A DNA stretch of 63,854 bases from Streptomonospora alba (lineage in GTDB: Bacteria > Actinomycetota > Actinomycetes > Streptosporangiales > Streptosporangiaceae): contig NZ_JROO01000043.1 in assembly GCF_000826685.1 (NCBI RefSeq), positions 1-63,854 on the forward strand, written 5' to 3'. The notes under the pieces were generated by a model. It ran no database searches. It saw only the letters and a list, made by a program, of their open reading frames with translations, and was not told where the DNA came from. This document shows positions 27,079 to 37,075 of this stretch, piece by piece; the first letter of the stretch is position 1; every line of letters begins with the position of its first letter. Made by a program: the position numbers and the translations under genes.

Positions 27079-28536
27079 GTGTCCCCCTCCGACGTCTTCG
27101 CCGCCGTCGACCTCGGCGCTTCCAGCGGGCGCGTCGTCGTCGGCCGCATCGGCCCCGACGAGCTCGCGCTGACCGAAGTGCACCGCTTCCCCAACCGGCC
27201 GCTGCGCCTGCCCAGTGGGCTGCACTGGGACATCGGCGGCCTCTACCACGGGATGCTCGACGGGCTGCGCGCCGCCGCACCCCATGCGCCGCGCTCGGTC
27301 GGCATCGACTCCTGGGCCGTGGACTACGGCCTGCTCGACGATGGCGGCGCTCTGCTGGGGCTGCCCCACCACTACCGCGACTCCCGCACCGACAGTGTCG
27401 CGCCCGCGATGGTCGAGCGCCTGGGCGCCGCGCAGCTCTATGCCCGCAACGGGCTGCAGTTCCTGCCGTTCAACACGATCTTCCAGCTCGCCGCGGCCCA
27501 GGGGGCGTCCCAGCTGCGCTGCGCGGCCTCGCTGCTGCTCGTCCCCGACCTGCTGGCCTACTGGCTGACCGGCGAGCGCGGGGCCGAGGTCACCAACGCC
27601 TCCACCACCGGCCTGCTCGACGTCGCCACGCGGCGCTGGTCGCCCGAGCTGGCCGAGGCCGCAGGTATCGACGCCTCGCTCCTGGGCGTCCTGCGCTCCC
27701 CCGGCGAGCGCATCGGCACCCTGCTGCCCGGGCCCGCCGAGCACACCGGACTGGACGCGGGCACCGCTGTGGCCGCCGTCGCCTCGCACGACACCGCCTC
27801 GGCGGTGGCGGCGGTCCCCGCGCGCACCGAGCGGTTCGGCTACGTCTCCTGCGGCACCTGGTCGCTCGCGGGGCTGGAGCTGGACGCACCGGTGACCACC
27901 GAGGAGGCGCGCGGCGCCAACTTCACCAACGAGCTCGGCGTCGACGGCACCACCCGGTTCCTGCGCAACATCATGGGGCTGTGGCTGGTGCAGGAATGCC
28001 TGCGCGAGTGGGGCCTGGACGACTCCGCGCTGCCCGGGCTGCTGCAGGAGGCCGCCGCCGCGCCGGCGTTCGCCGGCCTCATCGACGCCGGCGACCCGCG
28101 CTATCTGCCGCCGGGCAACATGCCCGCGCGCATCGCCGCCCACCTGCGCGAGACCGGCCAGGCGGAGCCGGCTGACCGCGGCGCGCTGCTGCGCTGCGTC
28201 CTGGAGAGCCTGGCGCTGGCCCACCGCGACACCTTGCGGCGGGCGTGCGCGCTGTCCGGCCGCGACATCGAGGTGGTGCACCTGGTGGGCGGGGGCGCGC
28301 GCAACGAGCTGCTGTGCCAGTGGACCGCCGACGCGCTGGGCCTGCCGGTGGAGTCCGGCCCGGTGGAGGCCACGGCCATCGGCAACCTCGCGGTCCAGGC
28401 GCGCGCCGCCGTCCCGGGCGCCTCCCAGTCCGACCTGCGGCACCTGATCCACGCCACCCAGCGGCCCCGCCGCTACGAACCGGCCCCCGACACCGCCGCG
28501 TGGGACGCCGCGGCAGCACGCCTGGGCCTGGAGTAG
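27079..28536 (+). CDS. rhaB: L-rhamnulokinase
   Basis: A 485-residue FGGY-family carbohydrate kinase phosphorylating L-rhamnulose. The N-terminal phosphate loop is AVDLGASSGRVVVG, with SVGIDSWAVDYGLLD and a C-terminal ATP site VHLVGGGARNELLCQWTADA. It completes the pathway mutarotase, isomerase, kinase, aldolase. The start is GTG 27079 with GGAAAGG upstream. The 298-base gap from rhaEW contains a hairpin and no recognised operator. Confidence 0.93.
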   Translation: MSPSDVFAAVDLGASSGRVVVGRIGPDELALTEVHRFPNRPLRLPSGLHWDIGGLYHGMLDGLRAAAPHAPRSVGIDSWAVDYGLLDDGGALLGLPHHYRDSRTDSVAPAMVERLGAAQLYARNGLQFLPFNTIFQLAAAQGASQLRCAASLLLVPDLLAYWLTGERGAEVTNASTTGLLDVATRRWSPELAEAAGIDASLLGVLRSPGERIGTLLPGPAEHTGLDAGTAVAAVASHDTASAVAAVPARTERFGYVSCGTWSLAGLELDAPVTTEEARGANFTNELGVDGTTRFLRNIMGLWLVQECLREWGLDDSALPGLLQEAAAAPAFAGLIDAGDPRYLPPGNMPARIAAHLRETGQAEPADRGALLRCVLESLALAHRDTLRRACALSGRDIEVVHLVGGGARNELLCQWTADALGLPVESGPVEATAIGNLAVQARAAVPGASQSDLRHLIHATQRPRRYEPAPDTAAWDAAAARLGLE

Positions 28537-28559
28537 CTGCCTGCGCCCGCCGAAATCCC

Positions 28560-28620
28560 GTTGATCTTGTACTCACGGTGAGCGACAGCGATTTCCAGTG
28601 ACGGTAGGTACAAGATCAAC
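28560..28620. repeat. 61-bp imperfect palindrome between convergent genes
   Basis: GTTGATCTTGTAC (28560-28572) and GTACAAGATCAAC (28608-28620) are perfect 13-bp inverted arms around a partly self-complementary interior. The right arm covers the stop codon of the TetR gene. It may be a bidirectional terminator or a copy of a mobile or REP-like repeat; the unusually AT-rich arms argue for the latter. Confidence 0.55.
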
Positions 28621-29248
28621 GCGGGTTGAGGCCGGCGAAGGTCTGGTCGAGGCCGTCGAGGAACGCCGACAGCGCCAGCTCGAAGCTGTCGTTGTCGATC
28701 TCGGCGGCGTGCTCGGAGAGCCGGTGGGCCTGGGAGAGGTTGGGGTAGCGGTCGCGGTAGACCTGCACGTCGGCGTCGAAGCCGCGGGCGAATGAGTTCA
28801 TGGCCGCTCCCACGACCAGGTACTTGGTCGAGGCTCCGATCATGGTGGCGTGGCGGGCGGGCCAGCCGGCCGCGACCAGGCCGCCGTGCACGGCGTCGGC
28901 GCGGCGCAGCGCTGCCTCGCGGCGGCCCGGTCCGGCTGCGATGACCGGCACGAGGTTGGGGTGGGCCGCCAGCGCGGCGCGGTAGGAGCGCGCCCAGACC
29001 GTCAGACCGCGGCGCCAGTCGCCGGTGTCGAAGCCCGAGACGTCGACCTCGGCCATGGTCTCGTTGGCGATGTCGGCGAGCAGGTCCTCCTTGGTGCGGT
29101 AGTGGCTGTAGAGCGACGCCGCCTGGACGTCGAGCTCCTGGGCCAGCCTGCGCATCGAGAGGCCTTCCAGGCCGTCGCGGTCGACGAGCGCGAGCGCGGC
29201 CGTGCGGATGCCGCTCACACTCAGCATCGGCGTCCTGGGTCGGGCCAC
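28616..29248 (-). CDS. TetR-family regulator
   Basis: A 210-residue TetR-type repressor with an N-terminal HTH (LSMRRLAQELDVQAASLYSHYRTKEDLL, written in part) and a C-terminal domain of the tetracycline-repressor type (SYRAALAAHPNLVPVIA). It is divergent from the acyl-CoA dehydrogenase gene 206 bases away and may control it. The ATG at 29248 starts MARPRTPML. The ligand is unknown. Confidence 0.85.
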   Translation of the reverse strand: MARPRTPMLSVSGIRTAALALVDRDGLEGLSMRRLAQELDVQAASLYSHYRTKEDLLADIANETMAEVDVSGFDTGDWRRGLTVWARSYRAALAAHPNLVPVIAAGPGRREAALRRADAVHGGLVAAGWPARHATMIGASTKYLVVGAAMNSFARGFDADVQVYRDRYPNLSQAHRLSEHAAEIDNDSFELALSAFLDGLDQTFAGLNPR

Positions 29249-29454
29249 GCTGTCCTCCCGTCGTCGGCTGCCGCCGCTCGGGGCGCGGCGGCCCTGTCTG
29301 GAGCGATCCTGCCACGTCCCGCCGATGCGCGCAGGCCCAGCGTCGATGGCGGCAGGCCCGGCGGCGCTGTGGTTCGGACCGCTTGCGCCGGGGTGCGGGC
29401 AGCGCTTACGCTCAAAAACCGAACACCGTTAGGTAAACGTAGGAGCGGGGACAC

Positions 29455-30630
29455 ATGGTCGACTTCGGACTGAGCGAGGAGCAGCGGGAGATCCGGGCGT
29501 GGGTGCGCACCTTCGTCGAGCGCGAGATCATGCCGCGCGAGAACGAGGTGCTGCGCCGCGAGCGCGAGGGCGGCGCACCGGGCCTCAACGCCGACGAGGT
29601 GCGCGAGCTGCGCGAGCTGGCCCGCAAGTCCGACTTCTGGGGCGTACAGACCCCCGTCGAGTACGGAGGCATGGGCCTGGACGCGGTCTCCGCCGCCATC
29701 ATCGAGACCGAGCTCGGCCGCACCTTCTTGACCTTCAAGTTCGGCGGCGAGGCCGACAACATCCTCTTCCACTGCGACGAGGAGCAGAAGCAGCGCTACC
29801 TGCTGCCCACCATCGCCGGCGAGCGCCGCTCCTGCTTCGCCATCACCGAGCCCGGCGCCGGATCCGACGCCAAGGCGATCCGCGCGCGTGCCGTCAAGGA
29901 CGGCTCGGACTGGGTGATCAACGGGGAGAAGACCTTCATCACCGGCGGCTGCGAGGCCGACTTCGCGCTGGTCTTCGCCGTCACCGACCCCGAGCTTGGC
30001 GCCGACGGCGGCGTCACCTGCTTCCTGGTCGACCGCGAGGCGGGCTGGACCTCCGAGCCCATCGACACCATGGGCGAGCGCCGGCCGGCCGCGCTGTTCT
30101 TCGACGACGTCCGGGTGTCCGAGGCCAACGTGCTCGGCGAGGTGGGCAAGGGCTTCGAGCTCGCCATGCAGTGGATCGGCAAGGGCCGCTACCTGCTGCC
30201 GGCCCGCGCGCTGGGCGGCTGCGAGCGGATGATGGACATGAGCATCGACTACGCCAAGACGCGCTCGACCTTCGGCGCTCCCATCGCCGAGCGCCAGGCC
30301 ATCCAGTGGATGATCGCCGACTCCCAGACCGAGATCGAGGCGCTGCGGCTGCTGGTGCTCAACGCCGCCTGGCAGGTCGACCAGAACCGCGACTCGCGCC
30401 ACGCCCAGTCGATCGCCAAGCTCTTCGGCGGCGTCAAGGCCAACGAGATCGTCGACCGGATGATGCAGATCCACGGGGGCATGGGCTACACCCGCGAGCT
30501 TCCCCTCGAGCGCTGGTACCGCGACCTGCGACTGCTGCGCATCTTCGAGGGCACCGACGAGATCCAGCGCCGCACCATCGCACGCGACCTGATCAAGGGC
30601 CGCGTCAAGGTCGGAGAGACGCTGCGCTGA
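29455..30630 (+). CDS. Acyl-CoA dehydrogenase
   Basis: A 391-residue FAD-dependent acyl-CoA dehydrogenase. It has an N-terminal helical domain (FGLSEEQREIRAWVRTFVE), the FAD/substrate segment CFAITEPGAGSDAKAI (about 124-139), INGEKTFITGG and the C-terminal signature QIHGGMGYTRELPLERWYRD followed by FEGTDEIQRRTIARDL. It oxidises acyl-CoA thioesters at the alpha-beta position. A GTAGGAGCGGGG element precedes the ATG. No other beta-oxidation gene is adjacent, so the chain-length specificity is open. Confidence 0.9.
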   Translation: MVDFGLSEEQREIRAWVRTFVEREIMPRENEVLRREREGGAPGLNADEVRELRELARKSDFWGVQTPVEYGGMGLDAVSAAIIETELGRTFLTFKFGGEADNILFHCDEEQKQRYLLPTIAGERRSCFAITEPGAGSDAKAIRARAVKDGSDWVINGEKTFITGGCEADFALVFAVTDPELGADGGVTCFLVDREAGWTSEPIDTMGERRPAALFFDDVRVSEANVLGEVGKGFELAMQWIGKGRYLLPARALGGCERMMDMSIDYAKTRSTFGAPIAERQAIQWMIADSQTEIEALRLLVLNAAWQVDQNRDSRHAQSIAKLFGGVKANEIVDRMMQIHGGMGYTRELPLERWYRDLRLLRIFEGTDEIQRRTIARDLIKGRVKVGETLR

Positions 30631-30660
30631 CCCCCGCCCTCCTCCGGCGGTCCCCCGGGG

Positions 30661-30690
30661 CCCCGCCGGCCGCCGCGGCGGCCGGCGGGG
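30661..30690. terminator. Perfect 30-bp GC palindrome, bidirectional terminator
   Basis: The two 14-base arms CCCCGCCGGCCGCC (30661-30674) and GGCGGCCGGCGGGG (30677-30690) pair perfectly around GC. It sits between the converging acyl-CoA dehydrogenase and FKBP genes and touches the FKBP stop codon. Confidence 0.7.
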
Positions 30691-30691
30691 C

Positions 30692-31066
30692 TCAGCTCAC
30701 GCCGACCAGGTCGACGACGAAGACCAGGGTCTCGCCCGGCTTGATGACCCCGCCGGCGCCGCGGTCGCCGTAGGCCAGGTGCGGCGGGATGACCAGCCGG
30801 CGGCGGCCGCCCACGCGCATGCCCAGCACGCCCTGCTCCCAGCCCTCGATGACCTGGCGCCCTCCCAGCACGAAACTCAGCGGCTCGCCGCGGTTCCAGG
30901 AGGCGTCGAACTCGCGCCCGGTGGACTGGGAGACGCCGACATAGTGCACGTCGACGGTGGATCCGTGACCGGCCTGCGTGCCCTCCCCGACAGCCAGGTC
31001 GGCGGCCTCCAGGTCGGCCGGCGGCGGGCCGGGGCCGACATCGACTCGGGGGCGTTCGAGCGTCAT
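30692..31066 (-). CDS. FKBP-type peptidyl-prolyl cis-trans isomerase
   Basis: A 124-residue cytosolic FKBP. It contains VDVHYVGVSQSTGREFDASW, the binding-pocket segment QVIEGWEQGVLGMRVGGRRRL and the terminal IPPHLAYGDRGAGG...LVFVVDLVGV. It catalyses prolyl isomerisation in protein folding. ATG 31066 is preceded by GAGGAG. No signal peptide is seen. Confidence 0.93.
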   Translation of the reverse strand: MTLERPRVDVGPGPPPADLEAADLAVGEGTQAGHGSTVDVHYVGVSQSTGREFDASWNRGEPLSFVLGGRQVIEGWEQGVLGMRVGGRRRLVIPPHLAYGDRGAGGVIKPGETLVFVVDLVGVS

Positions 31067-31159
31067 AAAGCCACTCCTCGGCGTACGTGTGACGGACGTC
31101 TCAGCGTACCGGGAGGGCCTGCACGGGCGCATCGGGGCCACCCCCCGCCGCCGACACGC

Positions 31160-32347
<1,188 letters not shown>

Positions 32348-32546
32348 CCGCCCCGCTCTTTTCGTTCTCCTCCACCGGCCGCACCGTCGGTGACAGTCTG
32401 GTCGACCGGGCGCCGCCGCGTCAGTCCGGCCTGCCCCTCGACCGGGGTGGTGCCCGCACCACCCGCACGCCGCGCCGCGCGAATCCAACGTATCGAATCG
32501 CCCGGTGTCGTACTTGACGTCCCCGGCAGGGCGGGCGAACGTACCC

Positions 32547-32555
32547 AGCGACAGA
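32547..32555. repeat. Left target-site duplication of the IS
   Basis: AGCGACAGA directly abuts the left inverted repeat and is repeated exactly at 33860-33868, directly abutting the right inverted repeat. Confidence 0.85.
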
Positions 32556-33859
32556 CAGGGCGATTGCATAGTCGGGGGCGGGGCGTGACCGGGCTGGTCA
32601 CAGCCGCGTGACGATCCGGAAGAAGCTCCCCCACACAACAACGGAGCCCCGATAGAAGAGCAGGGACTTCCACATCTCCGGCTCAACAAGAGGACTCCGT
32701 TGCCCCTGCAGTCTGCCACGCGCGCATCCGCCCTGTCGGCTCCTACCGCTACCACCGCGCACAGGGCGAGGACCAGGACCCCCGCGATCGGCGAGGACGT
32801 CGCCACCCGCTCGGATGCATCCTGCTCACCGCCCTATGCGCGGTGGTAGCCGGAGCCCGGTGCCTGGAGGCGATCGGCCAGTGAGCGACCAGCGCACCCC
32901 AGCACACCCTGGCCCGGCTGGGCGCCCGCACCACCAGCCCGGCCCTGGACCTGCGCCAAGCACCCAGCCCCGCCACGATCCGCCGCGTCGTCACCGCGCT
33001 GGATCCGGCCGTGCTCATCGGACCCAGCGCCGTCGAGGACGCCGCCGTGCTGATCGTAGGCGGCACGAGCCTGCGCGGCTCGGCCACCGCCGACAGCCCG
33101 CCCGCCCACCTGTTGGCGGCGATGACCGCCGGCGGCCACACCGCCGCCCAGGTGTGGATGGGCGACAAGACCAGCGAGATCGCCGCCGTGGGCGCCCTCC
33201 TCGCCGGGCTCGATGTGGCCGGACGGGTGATCAGCGCCGATGCGCTGCACACCCAGACCTCCACCGCCCGGCACCCGGTCGGGCGCGGCGCCGACTACCT
33301 GCTGACCGTCAAGGCCAACCAGCCCACACTGTTCACCCGGGTCAAGGCGCTTCCGTGGGCGCAGGCGCCGGTGTTGGAGGCCACTCGCGAGCGCGCGCAC
33401 GGCAGAACGGAGGTGCGCACGGCCAAGGTGCTCACCGCGCCGCGGATCGCGTTCCCGCACGCTGCTCAGGTGGTGCGGGTGCACCGGTGGGTGCGCACCG
33501 CCTCCACGGGCCGGGTGAGACGCAGCTATGCCTACCTGGTCACGAGTCTGCCGGCCGAGTGCGTCACGGCCGGGGAGTTGGCGCACCTGGTGCGCGGCCA
33601 CTGGCGTATCGAGGCCCGCCACCACGTCCGCGACGTGAGCTTCGGTGAGGACGCTTCGCGGGTGCGCACGGGCAACGCACCGCAGAACATGGCGCTGCTG
33701 CGCGATACCGCGATCGGGCTGCTGAGCGGGCTGGGGTTCGCGAGCGTCCCCGCGGCCTACCGGTGGGTGGGCTACGACTGCTTCACCCGCCCGCTCGATC
33801 TCCTCGGGATCGCGTGACCAGCACCTGCGCCAGCCGGTTCAGAGAATGAAATCGCCCTG
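32556..33859 (+). mobile_element. ISAs1-family insertion sequence, 1304 bp
   Basis: The ends are imperfect inverted repeats beginning CAGGGCGATT (32556-32565) and ending AATCGCCCTG (33850-33859); similarity continues inward with CAT and TC matches. Both ends are flanked by the same 9 bases, AGCGACAGA, so this is a clean insertion. It carries one transposase gene with an internal stop. It lies at the junction between the chromosomal manA region and an AT-richer block. Confidence 0.85.
32700..33817 (+). pseudogene. ISAs1-family transposase interrupted by a TGA codon
   Basis: The reading frame ending at 33817 encodes a DDE transposase of the H-repeat/ISAs1 type: ADALHTQTSTARH, DYLLTVKANQPTL, RGHWRIEARHHVRDVSFGEDASRVRTGNAPQNMALLRD (in parts). 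Upstream in the same frame are RRGRRHPLGCILLTALCAVV, then AIGQ and a TGA at 32882-32884 where relatives have a Trp codon (AIGEWA). An internal GTG at 33008 could restart, but would lose the N-terminal DNA-binding part. The exact original start is unclear. The element is therefore probably immobile unless supplied with transposase in trans. Confidence 0.8.
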
Positions 33860-33868
33860 AGCGACAGA
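33860..33868. repeat. Right target-site duplication of the IS
   Basis: AGCGACAGA, identical to 32547-32555. Confidence 0.85.
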
Positions 33869-33933
33869 GAGGTGCGTCGAACCCAGCGAATAGCAGATGA
33901 GCGCCGCAGGCGCCAGCCTGCGCCGGAGGACCG

Positions 33934-35078
33934 TCAGCTTCGACGAAGAAGACGCGTTATCTGCTGGGAAAACAAACCAGAGACAACGCCTGGGCTGTAA
34001 AGACTCCTCATTTCTTTCATTGCTGCCAAACCGACACGACTTCCGGCTTGCGGATTCTCGAATAAGTACCTCATAATGCTACGCAAATGCTCAATAGAGG
34101 GCTCTGCCCATTTCTGGCCCGCAAAGGCCTCCCACTCCTTGGCTGCATCGTCATGGACATCAATTATTTTGCAGTCCACCAAGAACGAGTTCCCGTCTCT
34201 CATGTACTCAGTATTTCCACTCCAGTTTGTGGCGACAACAGGCAAGCCCATCGCCATTGCATCAGAAATCGGTCGACCCCACCCCTCTCCGCGCGTCGGA
34301 AGCACGAATGAATCAGATACCGCATATAAGCGGAAGAGATCCAAACGATTCAATCGGGTCTCCAACAAAACCACCTTGGGAAGTCTCCTCCTTCGGCGAT
34401 CAGAGAATTCCTCCATAGTCCTCCTTAGAGACGACCTCTTTTTCTTGTCCAGCACATCGCATCGCAAGATAAGAACAACGTCTTCATGGAAAGAGAACTC
34501 GTCAAAATATGCCCCAAGCAAGATGTCCCACCCTTTCCTCCATTGCCAGTTGAATATAGACAGAAACTTATATCCATTTACAGGAATGCACTCCATCGGG
34601 CGACTTGGGCCCCCGAAAAGTCAATAAAGTCGACCGGTTCCGGAATCACGACTATTTTCTCACTCGGAATCCCTGCAGCCGCATAGGTCTGGGCATTGAA
34701 CAGACTTGGCACCCATACCTCGTCGACACTGTAAGACCGTTCGACCCAGACAGAAGGCAGCTTAGCGGTTTCGAACATCGAACGCCATATGGCTGGCCCG
34801 CGGAAACTATCCGGCCAGGGAGAAGTCCACGGCAAATGAAAAATATTGAGGAAATCCGTGACCAGGGAAGGGTCAAATGAGGGCTCTAAATCCTTCCTGT
34901 AATACTCTGGAACCCTGCCCGCGTTTCCTGAGTTGGACAGCGGCTCAATGCAAGTTCCGAAGCCCAGACTGCGCAGTCCACGCAATACTATACGGGCCTC
35001 ATTTGCGTACCCACTTTCGTCTGCCAACGGACCCCACCAGCGCACGCCCGGAGCATCGAAGCCTTCCTCCCGGGTCAC
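33934..35078 (-). pseudogene. Family 1/4 glycosyltransferase split by a frameshift
   Basis: The N-terminal half (from GTG 35078) has WWGPLADESGYANEARIVLR and VWVPSLFNAQTYAAAGIP plus IVVIPEPVDF. The C-terminal half in another frame has FLSIFNWQWRKGWDILLGAY, then the nucleotide-sugar site LPTRGEGWGRPISDAMAMGLPVVATNWSGNTEYM. Together they make one GT-B glycosyltransferase of about 380 residues. The break is at the run of five G (plus strand C, 34610-34614); one more G would join the frames as SGGPSRPMECIP. Codon use is much less GC-biased than in neighbouring chromosomal genes, which suggests transfer. It is the last gene of a leftward operon and starts 10 bases after the preceding stop. Confidence 0.78.
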
Positions 35079-35088
35079 GATCGATCCT

Positions 35089-35904
35089 TCATCCGTCTAT
35101 TTCCTCGATCGATCTCAGTCTCCGTGCTTCCTCTCGAAAATCTTGTGAATATTCGCAATCTCCGACCGCATCCATGAAGCGCGCTTTCTGCTCTAATATG
35201 TTTATGGACAAGTACTGAGAATCCAGTCTCGCCCCAAAAGCAGCAGCAGATACAATCTGTTCCCATGCCGAGTCAAGTTCACCGGTCGCAGTCAGCAGGT
35301 TCCCGTAGTAAATTAGCCTGAGTGCACGGTTATGGTCGGGACGGACTGCAGTCACCCTCAGGAAATCTGAATTATACATGAACCGAATTGCCTCGTGCGG
35401 CCCTGATCTCCATGAAACTATCTCGATGGCACGATGCAAACTTTCCATGAGGGCGTCGTCGGGATCGGTTTGGTGCCGGAGCTCCGAGTAGGCCTGCCGT
35501 TGATTGTTAAATGCTCTGTCCGTCAGCCGACGGGATGCACCGTTCTTTTCGTTCCTGAATTGGATGAGAGTGAGGTGGTTCAGCCCTTCGCAGAGACGCG
35601 CTGCGGCAACTGAACTGTCGTGAGAGGAGCGAACCAATTCAGAATATATTTTTACCGCCTGATGAACCCAAACAGCAGCTTCACTTCTACACCTCAGGCG
35701 CATAATCCGGCCGAGCAGCAAGGATGCCTCTGCCATGAGTTCAAGGTTTTGGGGAACCGGGTCCACACAAGCCCTTTGGATTCCATCGATTGCCCGCAGG
35801 ACGCTTTTCTCGGCTTCGTGAATACGACTCCCCATATTCGCTAACTCGCGGGCCTCCATCAGGTCTCCCGAGAGTCGACGCCGCAGAATTCTATCTCGTA
35901 TCAT
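35089..35904 (-). CDS. Hypothetical helical-repeat protein in the AT-rich block
   Basis: A 271-residue protein I do not recognise. It is almost entirely predicted helix with a TPR-like rhythm (ELMAEASLLLGRIMRLRCRS, AARLCEGLNHLTLIQF, HNRALRLIYYGNLLTATGEL, QYLSINILEQKARFMDAVGD). There is no signal peptide or membrane segment. Its ATG overlaps the stop of the upstream membrane-protein gene by four bases, and a glycosyltransferase gene follows 10 bases downstream. Base composition is foreign to the surrounding genome. A scaffold role alongside the glycosyltransferase is only a guess. Confidence 0.6.
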   Translation of the reverse strand: MIRDRILRRRLSGDLMEARELANMGSRIHEAEKSVLRAIDGIQRACVDPVPQNLELMAEASLLLGRIMRLRCRSEAAVWVHQAVKIYSELVRSSHDSSVAAARLCEGLNHLTLIQFRNEKNGASRRLTDRAFNNQRQAYSELRHQTDPDDALMESLHRAIEIVSWRSGPHEAIRFMYNSDFLRVTAVRPDHNRALRLIYYGNLLTATGELDSAWEQIVSAAAFGARLDSQYLSINILEQKARFMDAVGDCEYSQDFREEARRLRSIEEIDG

Positions 35905-36326
35905 CCTGTACTCCCTATTCCACTTATCTGAGACGCCAGCAGCGCTACCTCCGTAGTGAACTCAGTCCGATTTATGTTCTCGTGGACGATCGCTCCATCA
36001 ATTTTTGAGACAGGATGATGATGAAGGATCTGTGCATCGATAACTACCACGAATTCACCCTGCCCCAGACTTGGAAGATGCCTTCGTACTTCAACAGGAC
36101 TCCCTACAAGGGAATAAACTCTAAGTTTGCACCAAACATTCAACATAGCACCTGACCCGAAGTTCCTCAGAACGATCCCTTGCATTCTCGGGTCAGCATA
36201 GATCGCCGGTGCCGCATACAGATAGGAGCGCGCCTGCTCCTTGGTATATCGGAGGGCGATCCAAGATATAGTAAGCGCCACTAGAGATACGCCGGTGCTC
36301 ACATAAGCGGCAATTTCAGGGGCCAC
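35901..36326 (-). CDS. Small single-span membrane protein, unknown function
   Basis: 141 residues. One transmembrane segment near the N-terminus (VSTGVSLVALTISWIALRYT, about 9-28) is followed by a soluble domain of alternating strands (IVLRNFGSGAMLNVWCKLRV, GEFVVVIDAQILHHHP). This resembles small membrane-anchored beta-domain proteins but no family could be assigned. It is coupled by ATGA overlap to the helical-repeat gene. Confidence 0.6.
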   Translation of the reverse strand: MAPEIAAYVSTGVSLVALTISWIALRYTKEQARSYLYAAPAIYADPRMQGIVLRNFGSGAMLNVWCKLRVYSLVGSPVEVRRHLPSLGQGEFVVVIDAQILHHHPVSKIDGAIVHENINRTEFTTEVALLASQISGIGSTG

Positions 36327-36375
36327 GAAACTTCCAGAGATCGCAGAGGAGAGCGAGGAGGGCGGCGCGGTGCGC

Positions 36376-36606
36376 TCAACTGTCTTTCAGCCTGCCCCCT
36401 CGGACAAGATCGGAACAACTTCGGGTCTCCCCCACCGAGGTAGGAGCGGTGCTGTAGGGACTTGTAAAGTCTACGATAAGAGCTGTTCTCACCACCATGG
36501 ATTCCATCGCAGAAACCGTCGCATGGACGAACCCCATTCGCCTCGCTGAATAACTCTGTTCACCGTGGGCATAATTCTCCACGAGCTTCTCATGACTTGT
36601 TTGCAT
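36376..36606 (-). CDS. Possible small hypothetical gene
   Basis: A 76-codon frame (MQTSHEKLVENYAHGEQSYS...) on the same strand and with the same AT-richer composition as the three genes that follow 49 bases later. No family, no clear ribosome-binding site, so it may be spurious or the remains of a longer gene. Confidence 0.3.
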   Translation of the reverse strand: MQTSHEKLVENYAHGEQSYSARRMGFVHATVSAMESMVVRTALIVDFTSPYSTAPTSVGETRSCSDLVRGGRLKDS

Positions 36607-36684
36607 GGACGGGTAGGTTTTTGAGCCGGTCGGAGGAGGAGTTGGACGGCGCCCGACGTACCCACCCTGACTTGTTGCGGACGG

Positions 36685-36882
36685 GGCAGCCTGGTGTGCC
36701 GCGTCGCCGAGGGCGGGCCGACACGCGGTCGTGCCAGCGGACGGAAGCTGGAGGAGCCGCTGAAGGTCTCCGGCGGGCGGGTGGCGTTTCGCCTGCGGCC
36801 GTTCCAGATCCTCACCCTGCGCCTGGCGCGCGGCCAGGCACCGCCGCGATCCGTGGGACACACCCGCGCCGGATCCGGGTAG
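36685..36882 (+). pseudogene. Remnant of a GH38-type alpha-mannosidase C-terminus
   Basis: The frame contains VCRVAEGGPTRGRAS and then EEPLKVSGGRVAFRLRPFQI followed by LTLRLARG. The last part matches the usual end of actinobacterial family 38 alpha-mannosidases (LRPFxIxTLRL). Nothing upstream continues the gene, and the composition returns to high GC here. It looks like a leftover where the AT-rich block replaced the rest of the gene. Confidence 0.55.
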
Positions 36883-36999
36883 CGGGCCGAGGGCGCCGGA
36901 CCGGACCGCGGTTCGGCGCCTTCGGCGAGGCCGCCGCTCAGGGTCCCGCAGCGCACGCGCATAACAATTCCGAACGGGGAGGATCACACAGGCTCACAA

Positions 37000-37012
37000 A
37001 TGGTATTACCAT
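37000..37012. promoter_or_regulatory. GntR/FCD-type operator upstream of gntP
   Basis: ATGGTATTACCAT is a perfect palindrome about a central T and fits the TNGTNNNACNA pattern of FadR/GntR regulators. It lies 64 bases before the gluconate permease start, and a related site lies upstream of gntK. Confidence 0.6.
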
Positions 37013-37075
37013 TGCCGCCAGTCTCCGGCGCACGTCACACCGCGCGCCGCCCCGTCCCCATTCCCGGAGGAACCC

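Noticed and set aside
32700-33817. Intact transposase starting at the internal GTG near 33008
   Set aside because: The same frame continues upstream with family sequence through a TGA, so the internal start is a remnant rather than the natural one.
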